The translations under genes were made by a program, and so were the position numbers. A stretch of DNA of 64,000 bases from Carboxylicivirga sp. M1479 (lineage in GTDB: Bacteria; Bacteroidota; Bacteroidia; Bacteroidales; Marinilabiliaceae), in contig NZ_VKDE01000027.1 of assembly GCF_007097485.1 (NCBI RefSeq), positions 1 to 64,000 of the forward strand, written 5' to 3'. The stretch's first letter is position 1. The number at the start of each line of letters is the position of its first letter. The notes below the pieces were generated by a model. The model made no database searches and was not told the DNA's origin. It saw only the letters and a list, made by a program, of their open reading frames with translations. Positions 51,907 through 61,978 of this stretch are shown in pieces.

Positions 51907-52596
51907 ATGAAGAAATTAGATATATTATACGAGGATAACCATATTATTGCGATCAATAAGTTGTCATCCGATATTGTGCAAGGTGATAAAACTGGAGATG
52001 AAACCCTGAGCGATCGAGTAAAAGCTTATATCAAGAAGAAGTACAATAAGCCTGGTGATGTTTTTCTAGGTGTTGTGCATCGCTTGGATAGGCCGGTTAG
52101 TGGAGTTGTATTGTTTGCTCGTACCAGTAAGGCTTTAAGTCGATTGAATAAGATGTTTCAGGAAAAGACAATCAAAAAAACTTATTGGGCAATAGTAGGA
52201 GAGTTACCTAAAGAAGATAGTGGTCGTTTGGTGCATCACATACTTAAAAATTCAGAAAAGAATAAAGCTTATGCTTTTCCAAAGCCGCGCCATGGAAGCA
52301 AGGAAGCAATTCTGAATTACCGATTGGTTTCGGGCTTGAAGAATTATTATATGCTTGAGGTTGATTTGGAAACAGGACGCCACCATCAAATACGTTGTCA
52401 GTTGGCTAAAATTGGCTGCTCTATAAAGGGGGATTTAAAGTATGGATTTCCTCGTTCGAATAAGGATGGTAGTATCTCATTGCACGCAAGGAAAATTGAA
52501 TTTGAACATCCTGTTAAAAAAGAACCCATCACAATTATTGCTTCAACACCTGAGAGCGATAATTTATGGAAAGAGTTCAGGAATGTAAATAACTAA
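51907..52596 (+). CDS. RluA family pseudouridine synthase (without S4 domain)
   Basis: A 229-residue RNA pseudouridine synthase. The active-site motif is GVVHRLDRPVSGVVLFA with the catalytic Asp61; other family segments are ILYEDNHIIAINK, KTYWAIV, VDLETGRHHQIRCQLAKIG and IKGDLKYG. It lacks the N-terminal S4 domain, like the RluA/RluC-short and TruC types, so its target (23S rRNA or a tRNA) cannot be fixed. It follows panB by 41 nt in the same operon; its terminator appears to lie inside the convergent cdd gene (52660-52689). Confidence 0.9.
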   Translation: MKKLDILYEDNHIIAINKLSSDIVQGDKTGDETLSDRVKAYIKKKYNKPGDVFLGVVHRLDRPVSGVVLFARTSKALSRLNKMFQEKTIKKTYWAIVGELPKEDSGRLVHHILKNSEKNKAYAFPKPRHGSKEAILNYRLVSGLKNYYMLEVDLETGRHHQIRCQLAKIGCSIKGDLKYGFPRSNKDGSISLHARKIEFEHPVKKEPITIIASTPESDNLWKEFRNVNN

Positions 52597-52615
52597 TAGG
52601 GAAAAGGGGTATTAG

Positions 52616-53110
52616 TTACTTTTTACCCTTTAATAACCCTTCTCCAATAAATGATAGAGGCAGCAAATCTTTGCTGCTTTTTATTTTTTGTATACTTGAG
52701 TTTCCTACTAATAGAATGTCGTAAGCCTTTTTAAACCTTAGCTCGGTTTGGAGCATTACCTGACGACAAGCGCCACAGGGTGCCACAGGGGTTTCAATAA
52801 CCCCATTTTTATTCATCGCTATGATGGCCATTGAAACAACTGCAGTGTTGGGGTACTGAGCATTGGCATAGAACAAAGTCACTCGTTCTGCACATAAACC
52901 AGATGGATAAGCGGCATTTTCCTGATTGCTACCACTTATAATTTCGCCATTGTCCAAAAGAGCTGCTGCACCAACCTTAAATTCTGAATAGGGAGCATAG
53001 GCTTTTTGGCATGCTTCGCTTGCTGCTGTTAGTAGCTTTTGTTCATTATTGGTAAGTTCACTTTGCTTATCGTAAACTTCTATCTGAATGGATATGGTCG
53101 TGTTTTTCAT
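52616..53110 (-). CDS. cdd: Cytidine deaminase
   Basis: Cdd converts cytidine and deoxycytidine to uridine/deoxyuridine in pyrimidine salvage. The 164-residue protein has the zinc-dependent catalytic motif GLCAERVTLF (Cys73, Glu75) and PCGACRQVM (Cys112, Cys115), with YSEFKVGAALLDNGEIISGSNQENAAYPSG upstream, the usual substrate region. The tetrameric short form is expected. The 3' part of the gene also holds, on the opposite strand, a strong terminator-like hairpin for the convergent panB-rluA operon. Confidence 0.95.
   Translation of the reverse strand: MKNTTISIQIEVYDKQSELTNNEQKLLTAASEACQKAYAPYSEFKVGAAALLDNGEIISGSNQENAAYPSGLCAERVTLFYANAQYPNTAVVSMAIIAMNKNGVIETPVAPCGACRQVMLQTELRFKKAYDILLVGNSSIQKIKSSKDLLPLSFIGEGLLKGKK
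52660..52689 (+). terminator. Terminator of panB-rluA inside the cdd coding region
   Basis: GCAGCAAA-TC-TTTGCTGC followed by TTTTTATTTTTT on the plus strand, 64 nt after the rluA stop. On the other strand the same bases encode part of the cdd C terminus. Confidence 0.8.
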
Positions 53111-53170
53111 AATTCTTTCATCAGATAGGTAAGATAGTAAAATTGTAATTAGCAGAATCGACTATAAACG

Positions 53171-53197
53171 AAAAAAGGAGACCATTTGGTCTCCTTT
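53171..53197 (-). terminator. Terminator of the thrS-infC-rpmI-rplT operon
   Basis: Minus-strand AAAGGAGACC-AAAT-GGTCTCCTTT hairpin followed by TTTTTT. Confidence 0.9.
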
Positions 53198-53219
53198 GTA
53201 TTTTAGCAAGCTTAATAAA

Positions 53220-53570
53220 TTAAGCGTTAGTCGCTTTTTTTACGATTGCTTTGAAAGCTTCCGGGTGGTTCATTGCTAAGTCAGCAAGAACTTTACGGTT
53301 GATTTCAATGTTTTGAGCGTGTAACATACCCATTAACTTACTGTACGATACACCTTCGATGCGAGCTGCTGCGTTAATACGCTGAATCCATAATGCTCTG
53401 AAGTTGCTCTTTTTCTTTTTTCTATCGCGGTAAGCGTAAGATAAACCTTTTTCGTATGCGTTTTTAGCAACAGTCCATACGTTTTTTCTACGTCCAAAGT
53501 AACCTTTGGTTTGCTTTAAAAGCTTTCTGCGTCTCTCTCTTGACGCTACATGATTTACTGATCTTGGCAT
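53220..53570 (-). CDS. rplT: 50S ribosomal protein L20
   Basis: bL20, an early-binding 23S rRNA protein essential for 50S assembly; in several bacteria it also represses its own operon. The 116-residue sequence is standard: [19 protein letters not shown], then [37 protein letters not shown] and [24 protein letters not shown]. Last gene of the thrS-infC-rpmI-rplT operon, 105 nt after rpmI. Confidence 0.98.
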   Translation of the reverse strand: MPRSVNHVASRERRRKLLKQTKGYFGRRKNVWTVAKNAYEKGLSYAYRDRKKKKSNFRALWIQRINAAARIEGVSYSKLMGMLHAQNIEINRKVLADLAMNHPEAFKAIVKKATNA

Positions 53571-53675
53571 TTTAAAATCATTTTAGAATGGTTAGCGCCC
53601 CCTTCGGGAATCTTTGCAGCTAATTCACTCTGGTTTTTTAATAAAAAAATCTTTCTCTCTTCGTGAGAAATTAGT

Positions 53676-53873
53676 CTACTTCATTGTTAACAATAGCTTG
53701 ATGTTTGATTCATCAGCTTTGTGAACAGTGCCAGCATATGTCAAATTTCTCTTCTGCTTCTTAGTCTTCTTAGTTAAGATGTGACTTTTGAAGGCATGCT
53801 TCCTCTTGATTTTTCCGCTTCCAGTGATTGTAAAACGCTTTTTAGCACTGGAATTTGTCTTCATTTTTGGCAT
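53676..53873 (-). CDS. rpmI: 50S ribosomal protein L35
   Basis: bL35, a small basic 50S protein. The 65 residues begin [36 protein letters not shown], the family's signature, and end in IKLLLTMK. It lies 29 nt after infC and before rplT, the conserved operon order. The 105-nt gap to rplT contains small stems (for example TTTCTC/GAGAAA) that could be a regulatory or processing element, but no clear L20-binding structure was recognised. Confidence 0.98.
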   Translation of the reverse strand: MPKMKTNSSAKKRFTITGSGKIKRKHAFKSHILTKKTKKQKRNLTYAGTVHKADESNIKLLLTMK

Positions 53874-53902
53874 TATTCCTATATATTTAGTTATAAAAAA
53901 TG

Positions 53903-54466
53903 CTATTTGTTTTTAGCACTTGCCTTTGGTGCAATAAACATAGTCATACGTTTACCCTCCAATTTAGGCAGCTGCTCTACTTTTCCGATTTCTTCAAGAT
54001 CCTGAGCGAAACGTAATAATAAGATTTCACCTTTATCTTTAAACAAAATAGAACGACCTTTAAAGAATACAAAGGCTTTTACTTTTGCACCCTCACCAAG
54101 GAATTTCTCAGCATGTTTTAATTTAAATTTATAATCATGGTCATCAGTGTTGGGTCCGAAACGAATTTCTTTCACAACCACTTTAACCGCTTTTTGCTTA
54201 AGCTCTTTTTGCTTGCGCTTTTGCTGGTAAAGAAATTTCTGATAATCAGTGATTTTACACACAGGCGGATCAGCGTTTGGCGAAATCTCCACCAAGTCTA
54301 AGTCCAAATCATCAGCAAATTTAATGGCTTCCATAGTTGGGTAAACACCTGGATTTTCGATGTTATCTCCAACCAATCTTACCTGTGGAACCCTAATATT
54401 CCTATTAATTCTGTGAGCAGGCTCCTGTTTGACTGGGCGTACCTGCCTTCTGTTTGGTCTAGCTAT
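53903..54466 (-). CDS. infC: Translation initiation factor IF-3, predicted AUA start
   Basis: IF-3 binds the 30S subunit, prevents early 50S joining and checks initiator tRNA and start codon. The C-terminal domain is complete ([50 protein letters not shown]). The N domain continues upstream of the first NTG codon (a TTG at 54376): the frame reads [21 protein letters not shown], standard IF-3 sequence. An in-frame stop lies at about 54489, and no ATG/GTG/TTG occurs before 54376. The best start is ATA at 54466 (IARPNRRQ), preceded by a perfect AGGAGG (54480-54475) with 8-nt spacing. E. coli infC also uses a rare start (AUU) for autoregulation; the same logic probably applies here. Length 187. 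Confidence 0.85.
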   Translation of the reverse strand: MARPNRRQVRPVKQEPAHRINRNIRVPQVRLVGDNIENPGVYPTMEAIKFADDLDLDLVEISPNADPPVCKITDYQKFLYQQKRKQKELKQKAVKVVVKEIRFGPNTDDHDYKFKLKHAEKFLGEGAKVKAFVFFKGRSILFKDKGEILLLRFAQDLEEIGKVEQLPKLEGKRMTMFIAPKASAKNK

Positions 54467-54474
54467 AGTTAAAC

Positions 54475-54480
54475 CCTCCT
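54475..54480 (-). promoter_or_regulatory. Shine-Dalgarno AGGAGG of infC
   Basis: Perfect anti-SD complement, 8 nt before the proposed ATA start. Other genes in the window lack such a sequence, as is normal in Bacteroidota. Confidence 0.75.
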
Positions 54481-54495
54481 TTGATTAATTAATAC

Positions 54496-56442
54496 TTATT
54501 GTTCGATTTCAGAAAGCATTTTTTCAACTTCCTGATTTATAAAATCAACAAAATCTTGCTGTAACATTGTTCCTTTATCACCATCTCCTTGCTTTCGAAC
54601 GGCAACTTTCCCTTCTTCAGCTTCCTTTTCTCCTACAATTAACAGGTATGGAATACGCTTTAACTCGTTGTCCCTTATCTTCTTACCTATTTTCTCGTTA
54701 CGGTCGTCTAGAACGGCACGAATATCGGAATTATTTAGGAAATTAAAAACTTTTTGAGCGTAATCATTATATTTTTCGCTGATAGGTAAAATTACCACTT
54801 GTTCAGGCGTTAACCACAATGGAAATTTACCTGCAGTATGTTCGATAAGAACGGCTACAAAACGCTCCATACTTCCGAATGGTGCGCGGTGGATCATTAC
54901 TGGTCGGTGCTTTTGGTTATCGCTACCGATATACTCCAATTCAAAGCGTTCAGGCAAGTTGTAGTCAACCTGTATGGTTCCAAGTTGCCATTTACGACCA
55001 AGGGCATCTTTAACCATAAAGTCTAGCTTAGGGCCGTAGAATGCAGCTTCGCCATACTCAACAATGGTGTTCATGCCTTTTTCTTCACAAGCCTCAATAA
55101 TTGCTTGTTCAGCTTTGTCCCAGTTATCTTCGCTACCAATGTATTTCGAATGGTCGTTTTGGTCGCGTAGTGAAACCTGAGTAACATAGTCTTTAAAGTC
55201 AAGAGCCTTAAAGATGTATAATATAATGTCAATTACTTTTTTGAACTCATCCTTTAATTGGTCTGGGCGACAGAATAAGTGGGCATCATCTTGTGTAAAA
55301 CCACGTACCCTTGTTAATCCATGCAATTCGCCACTCTGCTCGTATCTGTATACGGTACCGAACTCAGCAAAGCGAATAGGAAGATCTTTATAAGAACGAG
55401 GTTTAACCTTGTAAATTTCGCAGTGGTGCGGGCAATTCATCGGCTTAAGTAAGAACTCTTCTCCCTCAGCAGGTGTGTTGATCGGTTGGAAAGAATCTTT
55501 ACCATATTTGGCATAGTGACCAGACGTAACGTAAAGTTCTTTGTTGCCAATATGAGGTGTGATTACTGGTTCGTAACCATATTTCATTTGAACGCGCTTA
55601 AGGAAGTTCTCAAGGCGCTCACGTAATTTAGCTCCTTTTGGAAGCCATAATGGTAGTCCTTGGCCTACTTTCTGTGAAAAAGCGAATAGCTCCAGCTCTT
55701 TACCAATTTTACGGTGGTCACGCTTTTGGGCTTCCTCTAATAAATGCATGTGTTCCTCAAGCATTTTTGCTTTTGGGAATGAAATAGCATAGATACGAGT
55801 CAGCTGCTTGCGCGTTTCGTCGCCTCTCCAATAAGCACCTGCTATACTTAATAGTTTAATTGCTTTTATTGGTGCTGTTGAAGGCAAGTGAGGTCCGCGA
55901 CATAAGTCGGTAAAGTTTCCTTGTTTATAAAAGGAAATGGTGCCATCTTCAAGTTCACTAATAAGCTCTAGCTTATAATCATCATTTTTTTGAGTGAAAT
56001 AATCTAGTGCTTCGGCTTTTGATACTTCGCTACGTGTATACGCTAGTTTTTGACTTGCTAAATCTTTGAATTTCTTTTCAATTTTAGTTAAATCAGAATC
56101 TTTAATAATTGTATCGCCTGTATCTATATCGTAATAAAAACCATTTTCAATGGTTGGTCCAATGCCAAATTTAGTGCCTGGGTATAACGCTTCAATCGCT
56201 TCGGCCATCAAGTGAGCTGATGAATGCCAAAATGCGTGCTTACCCTCTTCATCTTCCCATTTGTGTAGCTTAATGCTGGCATCATTGGTTATTGGGCGCG
56301 TTAAATCCATTAGGGTATCATTTACCGTAATTGATAAAACTTCTTTAGCCAAACGGTGACTAATGCTTTGCGCAATTTCTAAACCCGTTACGCCTGCTTC
56401 AAACTCTCTGACACTCTGGTCTGGAAAGGTAATATTTATCAT
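54496..56442 (-). CDS. thrS: Threonine--tRNA ligase
   Basis: Class II synthetase that charges tRNA-Thr. The 648-residue protein has the N-terminal TGS domain (residues 1-60), the second editing domain with [12 protein letters not shown] and [28 protein letters not shown], the catalytic core with [11 protein letters not shown] (zinc Cys), motif 2 [15 protein letters not shown] and motif 3 near [14 protein letters not shown], and the anticodon-binding domain ([18 protein letters not shown]) at the end. First gene of the operon with infC 29 nt downstream. A TATCTTTG box 30 nt upstream is its likely promoter. Confidence 0.97.
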   Translation of the reverse strand: MINITFPDQSVREFEAGVTGLEIAQSISHRLAKEVLSITVNDTLMDLTRPITNDASIKLHKWEDEEGKHAFWHSSAHLMAEAIEALYPGTKFGIGPTIENGFYYDIDTGDTIIKDSDLTKIEKKFKDLASQKLAYTRSEVSKAEALDYFTQKNDDYKLELISELEDGTISFYKQGNFTDLCRGPHLPSTAPIKAIKLLSIAGAYWRGDETRKQLTRIYAISFPKAKMLEEHMHLLEEAQKRDHRKIGKELELFAFSQKVGQGLPLWLPKGAKLRERLENFLKRVQMKYGYEPVITPHIGNKELYVTSGHYAKYGKDSFQPINTPAEGEEFLLKPMNCPHHCEIYKVKPRSYKDLPIRFAEFGTVYRYEQSGELHGLTRVRGFTQDDAHLFCRPDQLKDEFKKVIDIILYIFKALDFKDYVTQVSLRDQNDHSKYIGSEDNWDKAEQAIIEACEEKGMNTIVEYGEAAFYGPKLDFMVKDALGRKWQLGTIQVDYNLPERFELEYIGSDNQKHRPVMIHRAPFGSMERFVAVLIEHTAGKFPLWLTPEQVVILPISEKYNDYAQKVFNFLNNSDIRAVLDDRNEKIGKKIRDNELKRIPYLLIVGEKEAEEGKVAVRKQGDGDKGTMLQQDFVDFINQEVEKMLSEIEQ

Positions 56443-56471
56443 GCTTCTATCGCTTAGATTTTAAAAACATG

Positions 56472-56479
56472 CAAAGATA
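56472..56479 (-). promoter_or_regulatory. -7 box TATCTTTG for thrS
   Basis: Exact TAnnTTTG; the surrounding AACATGCAAAGATA (plus strand) is repeated upstream of uvrA. Confidence 0.6.
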
Positions 56480-56561
56480 ACTAAAACCCTTTAAAGCTAG
56501 GGGTGGAAGCCTCTTTTTTTGTTTTATTTTCATAATTATTCCAAAATGCTGTCAAATTCCA

Positions 56562-56593
56562 TTGTTTTATACTTGTGTTATTTATTAGCTTTG
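56562..56593 (+). promoter_or_regulatory. Promoter of the DPP IV gene
   Basis: TTG (56562-56564), 21-nt spacer, TAGCTTTG (56586-56593); ATG about 46 nt downstream. Confidence 0.6.
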
Positions 56594-56639
56594 ACTCTTA
56601 GTTAATTAGAAATAGTGTTATTACATAAATAAATTACAA

Positions 56640-58829
56640 ATGAAGCATTTAAGCGTTTTTTTGACATTAGCATTGATGTCGATTGTAGTGTTTGCACAAA
56701 AGCAAACTGTTTCGTTAGAGGACATAACAGCGAAAGGCACTTTTGGGGCTAAGTCTGTTCGAGGGCTTCGCTCAATGGGTGATGGCATCCATTACACGAC
56801 TTTAGAAGAAGGAAAGCGAATTGTTAAATATCAGTATGCCACAGGTAAACAGGTTGAAGTGGTTTTTAACCTGGATGATCAGGGTGATGATTGCGAGGTA
56901 AAACGCATTGAAGGGTATGAATTTAATGGTGGCGAAAGCAAACTGTTAATTTATACCAATGCCGAATATATTTACCGACACTCGTTTAAAGCTGATTATT
57001 TCGTTTACGATATCCAGTATAAGGAGTTAAAACCATTGTCGGAGGGTGGGAAGCAGCAAATCGCATCATTCTCCCCGAATGGAGAAATGGTTGCTTTTGT
57101 TCGCGATAACGATTTGCACTTATCTAAATTGAAGTTTGGAACAGAAAGTGCCATAACGGAAGATGGTGAGTATAATAAGATAATTAATGGTATGCCTGAC
57201 TGGGTGTACGAGGAGGAGTTTGGTTTTAATAAAGCCTACGATTGGTCGCCAGATAGCAAAGAAATTGCTTTTATTCGCTTTGATGAGTCTCAGGTAAAGG
57301 AATTTGCTTTTCCAGTTTATCAGGCATCTCACCCTAATAACGAAGAAAATAGTTTATACCCTGGTCAATATAAGTTCAAGTATCCAAAAGCAGGTCAGGA
57401 TAATTCGGTGGTGACTGTACATGTATTCAATATTAAGAATCGTACCACCAAAGCGATGGAAATTGGGGAAGAGACAGATATCTATATTCCGCGTGTACGC
57501 TTTACTCAGGAAGGTGGAAAGCTGGGTATTATAAAACTAAACCGTCATCAGAACTATTTACAATTGATGATCGCCAATACCAATTCAGGTGTTTGTAATA
57601 CGGTGTTTACCGATAGGAATGAGCGTTACATTGAACAAGATGTATTGGATAATTTGCAATTTTTAGAAGATGGGAAGCATTTTGTATACGTTGGTGAAAT
57701 GGATGGATACAACCATATTTACTTGTATTCTATGGCGGGACGCAAAGTACGCCAGATTACACAAGGAGAGTGGGATGTTACTGATTATCTTGGGTACAAT
57801 GCAAAAACGCGCATGTTTTATTACCAGGCTGCTGTAAAGTCGCCAACGCAGCGTGAGGTATATGCCATACGTAATGATGGTAAAAAGACCATGAACTTTA
57901 CAAGTGTTGATGGTACGAACAGGGCCTCTTTTAGTAAGGGGTTTAAATATTACATTAATTATTTATCCAATACAACTACGCCTACCTTGGTTACATTGCA
58001 CGATGGTAAAGGGAAGCAGATCCGCGTTTTGGAAGATAATAAGAGTTTGAAGGAGCGTGTTGCTGAGTTTGAGATTAGTCCAAAAGAATTCTTTTCTTTT
58101 AAAACCAGTGAAGGTGTTGAGTTAAATGGATGGATGGTAAAACCATTGAATTTTGATGCCAGCAAACAATATCCAGTGCTGATGACTCAATATAGTGGTC
58201 CAAACTCTCAGCAAGTGCTAGACCGATGGGGGCACGGATGGGAGCAATACCTGGCAGCTGAAGGCTATATGGTGGCTTGTGTTGATCCGCGTGGTACTGG
58301 AGCTAGAGGAGAAGAATTTAGAAAGTGCACCTATAGAAAATTAGGTAAGTACGAATCGGATGATCAGATTGAAGCTGCCAAATATTTAGGTTCGCTGGAC
58401 TATGTGGATGCCTCAAGAATTGGAATATGGGGATGGAGCTATGGTGGCTTTATGTCTTCCTTATGTTTGAGTAAATCAGATGTTTTTAAAATAGGTATTG
58501 CTGTTGCTCCAGTTACTAACTGGCGTTATTACGATTCGGTTTATACTGAGCGTTATATGCGTAAGCCACAGGAGAACCAAAAAGGCTACGATGATAATAG
58601 TCCTATCAACCATGTTGATAATTTGAGTGGTCGCTTATTTCTTATTCATGGAACGGCAGATGATAACGTTCACTTTCAGAATGTGATGGAGTATGTTGAT
58701 CGCTTGGTGCAGGCAGGAAAACAATTTGATATGTTTGCCTATCCAAATCGTAATCACAGCATTTACGGTGGAAATGTGCGCAATCACTTGTATCGCATGA
58801 AAGCCGATTATATTTTCCGTAATCTATAA
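56640..58829 (+). CDS. Dipeptidyl peptidase IV (S9B)
   Basis: A 729-residue exported serine peptidase that removes Xaa-Pro dipeptides; periplasmic DPP IV of Bacteroidota helps use peptides. Signal peptide to about residue 19 (IVVFAQ). The beta-propeller domain contains DWVYEEEFGF, the double-Glu motif binding the substrate N terminus. The alpha/beta-hydrolase domain has the triad Ser600 (GWSYGG), Asp674 (HGTADDNVH) and His706 (NRNHSI), placed as in human DPP IV. The length is normal and the gene is monocistronic, with two hairpins after it. Confidence 0.95.
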   Translation: MKHLSVFLTLALMSIVVFAQKQTVSLEDITAKGTFGAKSVRGLRSMGDGIHYTTLEEGKRIVKYQYATGKQVEVVFNLDDQGDDCEVKRIEGYEFNGGESKLLIYTNAEYIYRHSFKADYFVYDIQYKELKPLSEGGKQQIASFSPNGEMVAFVRDNDLHLSKLKFGTESAITEDGEYNKIINGMPDWVYEEEFGFNKAYDWSPDSKEIAFIRFDESQVKEFAFPVYQASHPNNEENSLYPGQYKFKYPKAGQDNSVVTVHVFNIKNRTTKAMEIGEETDIYIPRVRFTQEGGKLGIIKLNRHQNYLQLMIANTNSGVCNTVFTDRNERYIEQDVLDNLQFLEDGKHFVYVGEMDGYNHIYLYSMAGRKVRQITQGEWDVTDYLGYNAKTRMFYYQAAVKSPTQREVYAIRNDGKKTMNFTSVDGTNRASFSKGFKYYINYLSNTTTPTLVTLHDGKGKQIRVLEDNKSLKERVAEFEISPKEFFSFKTSEGVELNGWMVKPLNFDASKQYPVLMTQYSGPNSQQVLDRWGHGWEQYLAAEGYMVACVDPRGTGARGEEFRKCTYRKLGKYESDDQIEAAKYLGSLDYVDASRIGIWGWSYGGFMSSLCLSKSDVFKIGIAVAPVTNWRYYDSVYTERYMRKPQENQKGYDDNSPINHVDNLSGRLFLIHGTADDNVHFQNVMEYVDRLVQAGKQFDMFAYPNRNHSIYGGNVRNHLYRMKADYIFRNL

Positions 58830-58836
58830 TCTTGTT

Positions 58837-58856
58837 AAAGGCTAGTAAAAGCCTTT
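58837..58856 (+). terminator. First hairpin after the DPP IV gene
   Basis: AAAGGCT-AGTAA-(A)AGCCTTT stem, without a T-run; it precedes the main terminator. Confidence 0.5.
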
Positions 58857-58866
58857 CTATAATATC

Positions 58867-58917
58867 AGGATGGCATCTTTGTTTACAATGCGTAAATGAA
58901 GATGCCATCCTTTTTTT
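58867..58917 (+). terminator. Main terminator of the DPP IV gene
   Basis: AGGATGGCATCTT / AAGATGCCATCCT (13 bp) with an inner TTTAC-AATGC-GTAAA stem, followed by seven T residues. Confidence 0.92.
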
Positions 58918-58928
58918 GTGATGAAGCT

Positions 58929-61796
58929 TTATAGCTTCTTTAATTCTTCTTTTAGGTATTTAGCTGTATGGCTTTTTTTGCTTTTTGCTACCTTTTCTGG
59001 GGTTCCAGAGCATATGAGCTGTCCGCCAAAACGACCGCCATCAGGGCCTATGTCAATTACATGATCGGATACTTTAATAACATCCATGTTGTGCTCAATT
59101 ACAATAACCGTATTGCCTTTGGCTACTAATCGGTGTAATACATCCAGCAATACCCGTATGTCTTCAAAATGAAGCCCTGTAGTTGGCTCATCTAATATGT
59201 ACACTGTTTTGCCTGTATCGCGTTTGGCCAACTCGGCTGCTAATTTTACGCGTTGACTTTCGCCACCCGACAAGGTAGTTGATGGTTGGCCAAGTGTAAT
59301 GTACCCCAGACCTACATCTTGAAGGGTTTTTAGTATTTTAGATAACTTAGGAATGTGCTGAAAGAATTCGACCGATTGGTTAATGGTCATATCCAACACA
59401 TCGCTTATTGATTTACCTTTGTAACGCACCTCGCAAGTTTCGCGGTTATACCTGCGACCACCACAGTCGGGGCATTCGACCATTACATCGGGTAAAAAGT
59501 TCATTTCAATTATCTGCACGCCTCCGCCTTTGCAGGTTTCACATCTGCCACCAGCCACATTAAAAGAGAAACGACCAGGTTTATATGCGCGTATTTTTGA
59601 TTCGGGCAGTTCGGCAAATAGCTTTCTTATCTCATCAAATATTTTGGTATAAGTTGCTGGATTCGAGCGAGGTGTTCTGCCCAATGGCTTTTGGTCTACA
59701 TCAACCACCTTATCGATGTGCTCCAAGCCATCTACCGATTTAAACGGCAGTGGATCTTTAACCGATTTGTAAATGTGTTGATTTAAAATAGGGTAGAGGG
59801 TTTCGTTAACTAAAGTAGACTTGCCGCTACCCGAAACACCCGAAACACATATGAGTTTTCCCAATGGAAAGTCAACATTAACTGCTTGTAGGTTATTGCC
59901 TGTTGCTCCTTTAATTGTAATGGTTTTGCCATTCCCCTCTCTACGCTCTGATGGCAGTGCAATTTGTTTTTTACCCGTTAAATAGTGTGCCGTTAATGAG
60001 TTGCTATCCAATATTTGCTGTGGGGTGCCATGGGCAACTACTTCGCCACCATGACGGCCTGCGTGTGGTCCCATATCCACCACATAGTCGGCAGCCATCA
60101 TCATGTCATGATCGTGTTCAACTACCAAAACGCTGTTACCAGTATCGCGCAATTGGCATAGTGAATTAATAAGACGGTGGTTATCGCGTTGGTGCAGTCC
60201 AATGCTGGGTTCATCTAAAATGTAGAGTACATTAACCAGTTGTGAGCCTATTTGAGTCGCTAGCCTAATGCGCTGACTTTCTCCTCCTGAAAGAGTCATA
60301 GCGCTACGGTTGAGTGATAAGTACTCAAGTCCTACATTGATTAAAAAGCCCAAACGGTTGCGGATTTCTTTTAAAACCTCGTAACCAATTGTCTTTTGTT
60401 TTTTGCTTAAACGCTCTTCAAGCCCTTGGAACCACTCATGTAGTAAACCCAGGTCCATTTCGGCCAGCTCAGCAATGTTTTTATCATCAATTTTAAAGTG
60501 AAGAGCCTCTTTGTTTAAGCGTTGTCCTTGACATTCGGCACAGGTATCGTTTTTAATAAACTGGTTCGCCCACTTTCGCGCTTTCATCGAAGTGTCATTA
60601 TCTTGTTGATCAAGAATGTATTTGATAACGCCTTCGAAGCTTAAGTAGTAATTTGAGGTGCCACCCAAAGGTGTGTTCTTAAGAGTAAGAGGTTCGCTTG
60701 ATCCGTGTAAAATAATATCCAGCGCTTCCTCAGGGATGTTTTTAATGGCCGTATTAATTGTAAAATTGTATTTGTCGGCAATGGCTTCTATCTGCCAAAA
60801 GATAAGGTTGTTTTTGTATTTACCCAGTGGGGCGATGCCTCCCTTTTTAATGCTATCGTTAACATTGGGCACTATTTTGTCAAAATCAACTTCATCAATT
60901 CGACCCAAGCCTTTGCATTTAGGACAAGCACCTTGGGGCGAGTTAAAAGAAAAAGAGTGGGGCGCAGGTTCGTCGTACGACAGTCCACTGCTAGGGCACA
61001 TTAATAGGCGGCTATAAAAGCGCTGTTCATTACTCTCTTTGTCAATAAGCATCATAATGCCTTTGCCATGTTGCATAGCCAGGCGAATACTTTCTTTCAG
61101 GCGTTTGATGTCTTTGTCCGATACTGCCACGCGATCAATTACCATTTCAATAAAGTGGGTCTTGTAGCGATCGACTTTCATGCCATGCACTACCTCCTGT
61201 ATTTCGCCATCAATGCGCACATGGAGGAAGCCTTTTTTTCTGATTTGCTCAAAAAGCTCTTTGTAATGTCCCTTACGACCTTTAACCAAGGGGGCAGCAA
61301 TGTATACTTTCCTACCCTTAAACTGCTCAAGTATTAAGTCTAGTATCTGATCATCGGTGTATTTAATCATTTTTTCTCCTGTTTTATAGGAGAATGCCTC
61401 GCCTGCACGAGCATAGAATAGGCGCAGGAAATCGTAAATTTCAGTGATGGTACCAACTGTTGAGCGTGGGTTCTTACCAGTGGTTTTTTGCTCAATGGAA
61501 ATAACGGGACTAAGGCCTGTTATTTTATCCACATCAGGACGTTCCATATTGCCCAAAAACTGTCGGGCATAGGCTGAAAATGTTTCAATATATCGGCGCT
61601 GACCTTCGGCATAAATTGTATCAAAGGCAAAGGACGATTTACCACTTCCACTTAGTCCTGTAACAACCACCAGCTTATTCCGAGGTATGCTTACGTCAAT
61701 GTTTTGGAGGTTATGAACACGGGCTCCGTAAACTTCAATCTTTTCAGTTTCGTCTATTTGCTCAATGGCTGGTATCGCTGTATCTTTCACTTTCAT
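58929..61796 (-). CDS. uvrA: Excinuclease ABC subunit A
   Basis: UvrA finds damaged DNA for nucleotide excision repair and loads UvrB. The 955-residue protein contains two ABC modules: Walker A1 GLSGSGKSS and A2 GVSGSGKST; signatures [12 protein letters not shown] and [12 protein letters not shown]; Walker [13 protein letters not shown] and [12 protein letters not shown]; plus the zinc-binding [16 protein letters not shown]...CPDCGG and the insertion-domain Cys pair CPKCKG/CAECQG. I start at [10 protein letters not shown] (61796); the Met at 61814 is 18 nt upstream, but a TATCTTTG box at 61812-61819 overlaps it, so it cannot be used. Length is normal. Confidence 0.96.
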   Translation of the reverse strand: MKVKDTAIPAIEQIDETEKIEVYGARVHNLQNIDVSIPRNKLVVVTGLSGSGKSSFAFDTIYAEGQRRYIETFSAYARQFLGNMERPDVDKITGLSPVISIEQKTTGKNPRSTVGTITEIYDFLRLFYARAGEAFSYKTGEKMIKYTDDQILDLILEQFKGRKVYIAAPLVKGRKGHYKELFEQIRKKGFLHVRIDGEIQEVVHGMKVDRYKTHFIEMVIDRVAVSDKDIKRLKESIRLAMQHGKGIMMLIDKESNEQRFYSRLLMCPSSGLSYDEPAPHSFSFNSPQGACPKCKGLGRIDEVDFDKIVPNVNDSIKKGGIAPLGKYKNNLIFWQIEAIADKYNFTINTAIKNIPEEALDIILHGSSEPLTLKNTPLGGTSNYYLSFEGVIKYILDQQDNDTSMKARKWANQFIKNDTCAECQGQRLNKEALHFKIDDKNIAELAEMDLGLLHEWFQGLEERLSKKQKTIGYEVLKEIRNRLGFLINVGLEYLSLNRSAMTLSGGESQRIRLATQIGSQLVNVLYILDEPSIGLHQRDNHRLINSLCQLRDTGNSVLVVEHDHDMMMAADYVVDMGPHAGRHGGEVVAHGTPQQILDSNSLTAHYLTGKKQIALPSERREGNGKTITIKGATGNNLQAVNVDFPLGKLICVSGVSGSGKSTLVNETLYPILNQHIYKSVKDPLPFKSVDGLEHIDKVVDVDQKPLGRTPRSNPATYTKIFDEIRKLFAELPESKIRAYKPGRFSFNVAGGRCETCKGGGVQIIEMNFLPDVMVECPDCGGRRYNRETCEVRYKGKSISDVLDMTINQSVEFFQHIPKLSKILKTLQDVGLGYITLGQPSTTLSGGESQRVKLAAELAKRDTGKTVYILDEPTTGLHFEDIRVLLDVLHRLVAKGNTVIVIEHNMDVIKVSDHVIDIGPDGGRFGGQLICSGTPEKVAKSKKSHTAKYLKEELKKL

Positions 61797-61811
61797 CAAC
61801 TTAAGAACATG

Positions 61812-61819
61812 CAAAGATA
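61812..61819 (-). promoter_or_regulatory. -7 box TATCTTTG for uvrA
   Basis: Exact TAnnTTTG overlapping the upstream Met codon, which fixes the start at 61796 and gives a very short leader. Confidence 0.65.
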
Positions 61820-61897
61820 GTTATTAGTTCGAATGCTGATAACTGTAAAATGGCTGAATGTGAAAAGTGTCTTAGTGCTTTTGGGATTATTACCTAC

Positions 61898-61942
61898 AAA
61901 AAAAATCGCACCCTAAATAGTTTACCATTTAAGATGCGATTT
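61898..61942 (-). terminator. Terminator of the lytic transglycosylase gene
   Basis: Minus-strand AAATCGCA / TGCGATTT outer and TAAAT/ATTTA inner stems, followed by eight T residues. Confidence 0.85.
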
Positions 61943-61978
61943 GCTTATATTTTTGAAAGTGCGCGAACCTACGCCTTG

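Noticed and set aside
53571-53675. L20-type autoregulatory leader between rpmI and rplT
   Set aside because: Only small stems seen; no recognisable L20-binding motif or pseudoknot could be drawn with confidence.
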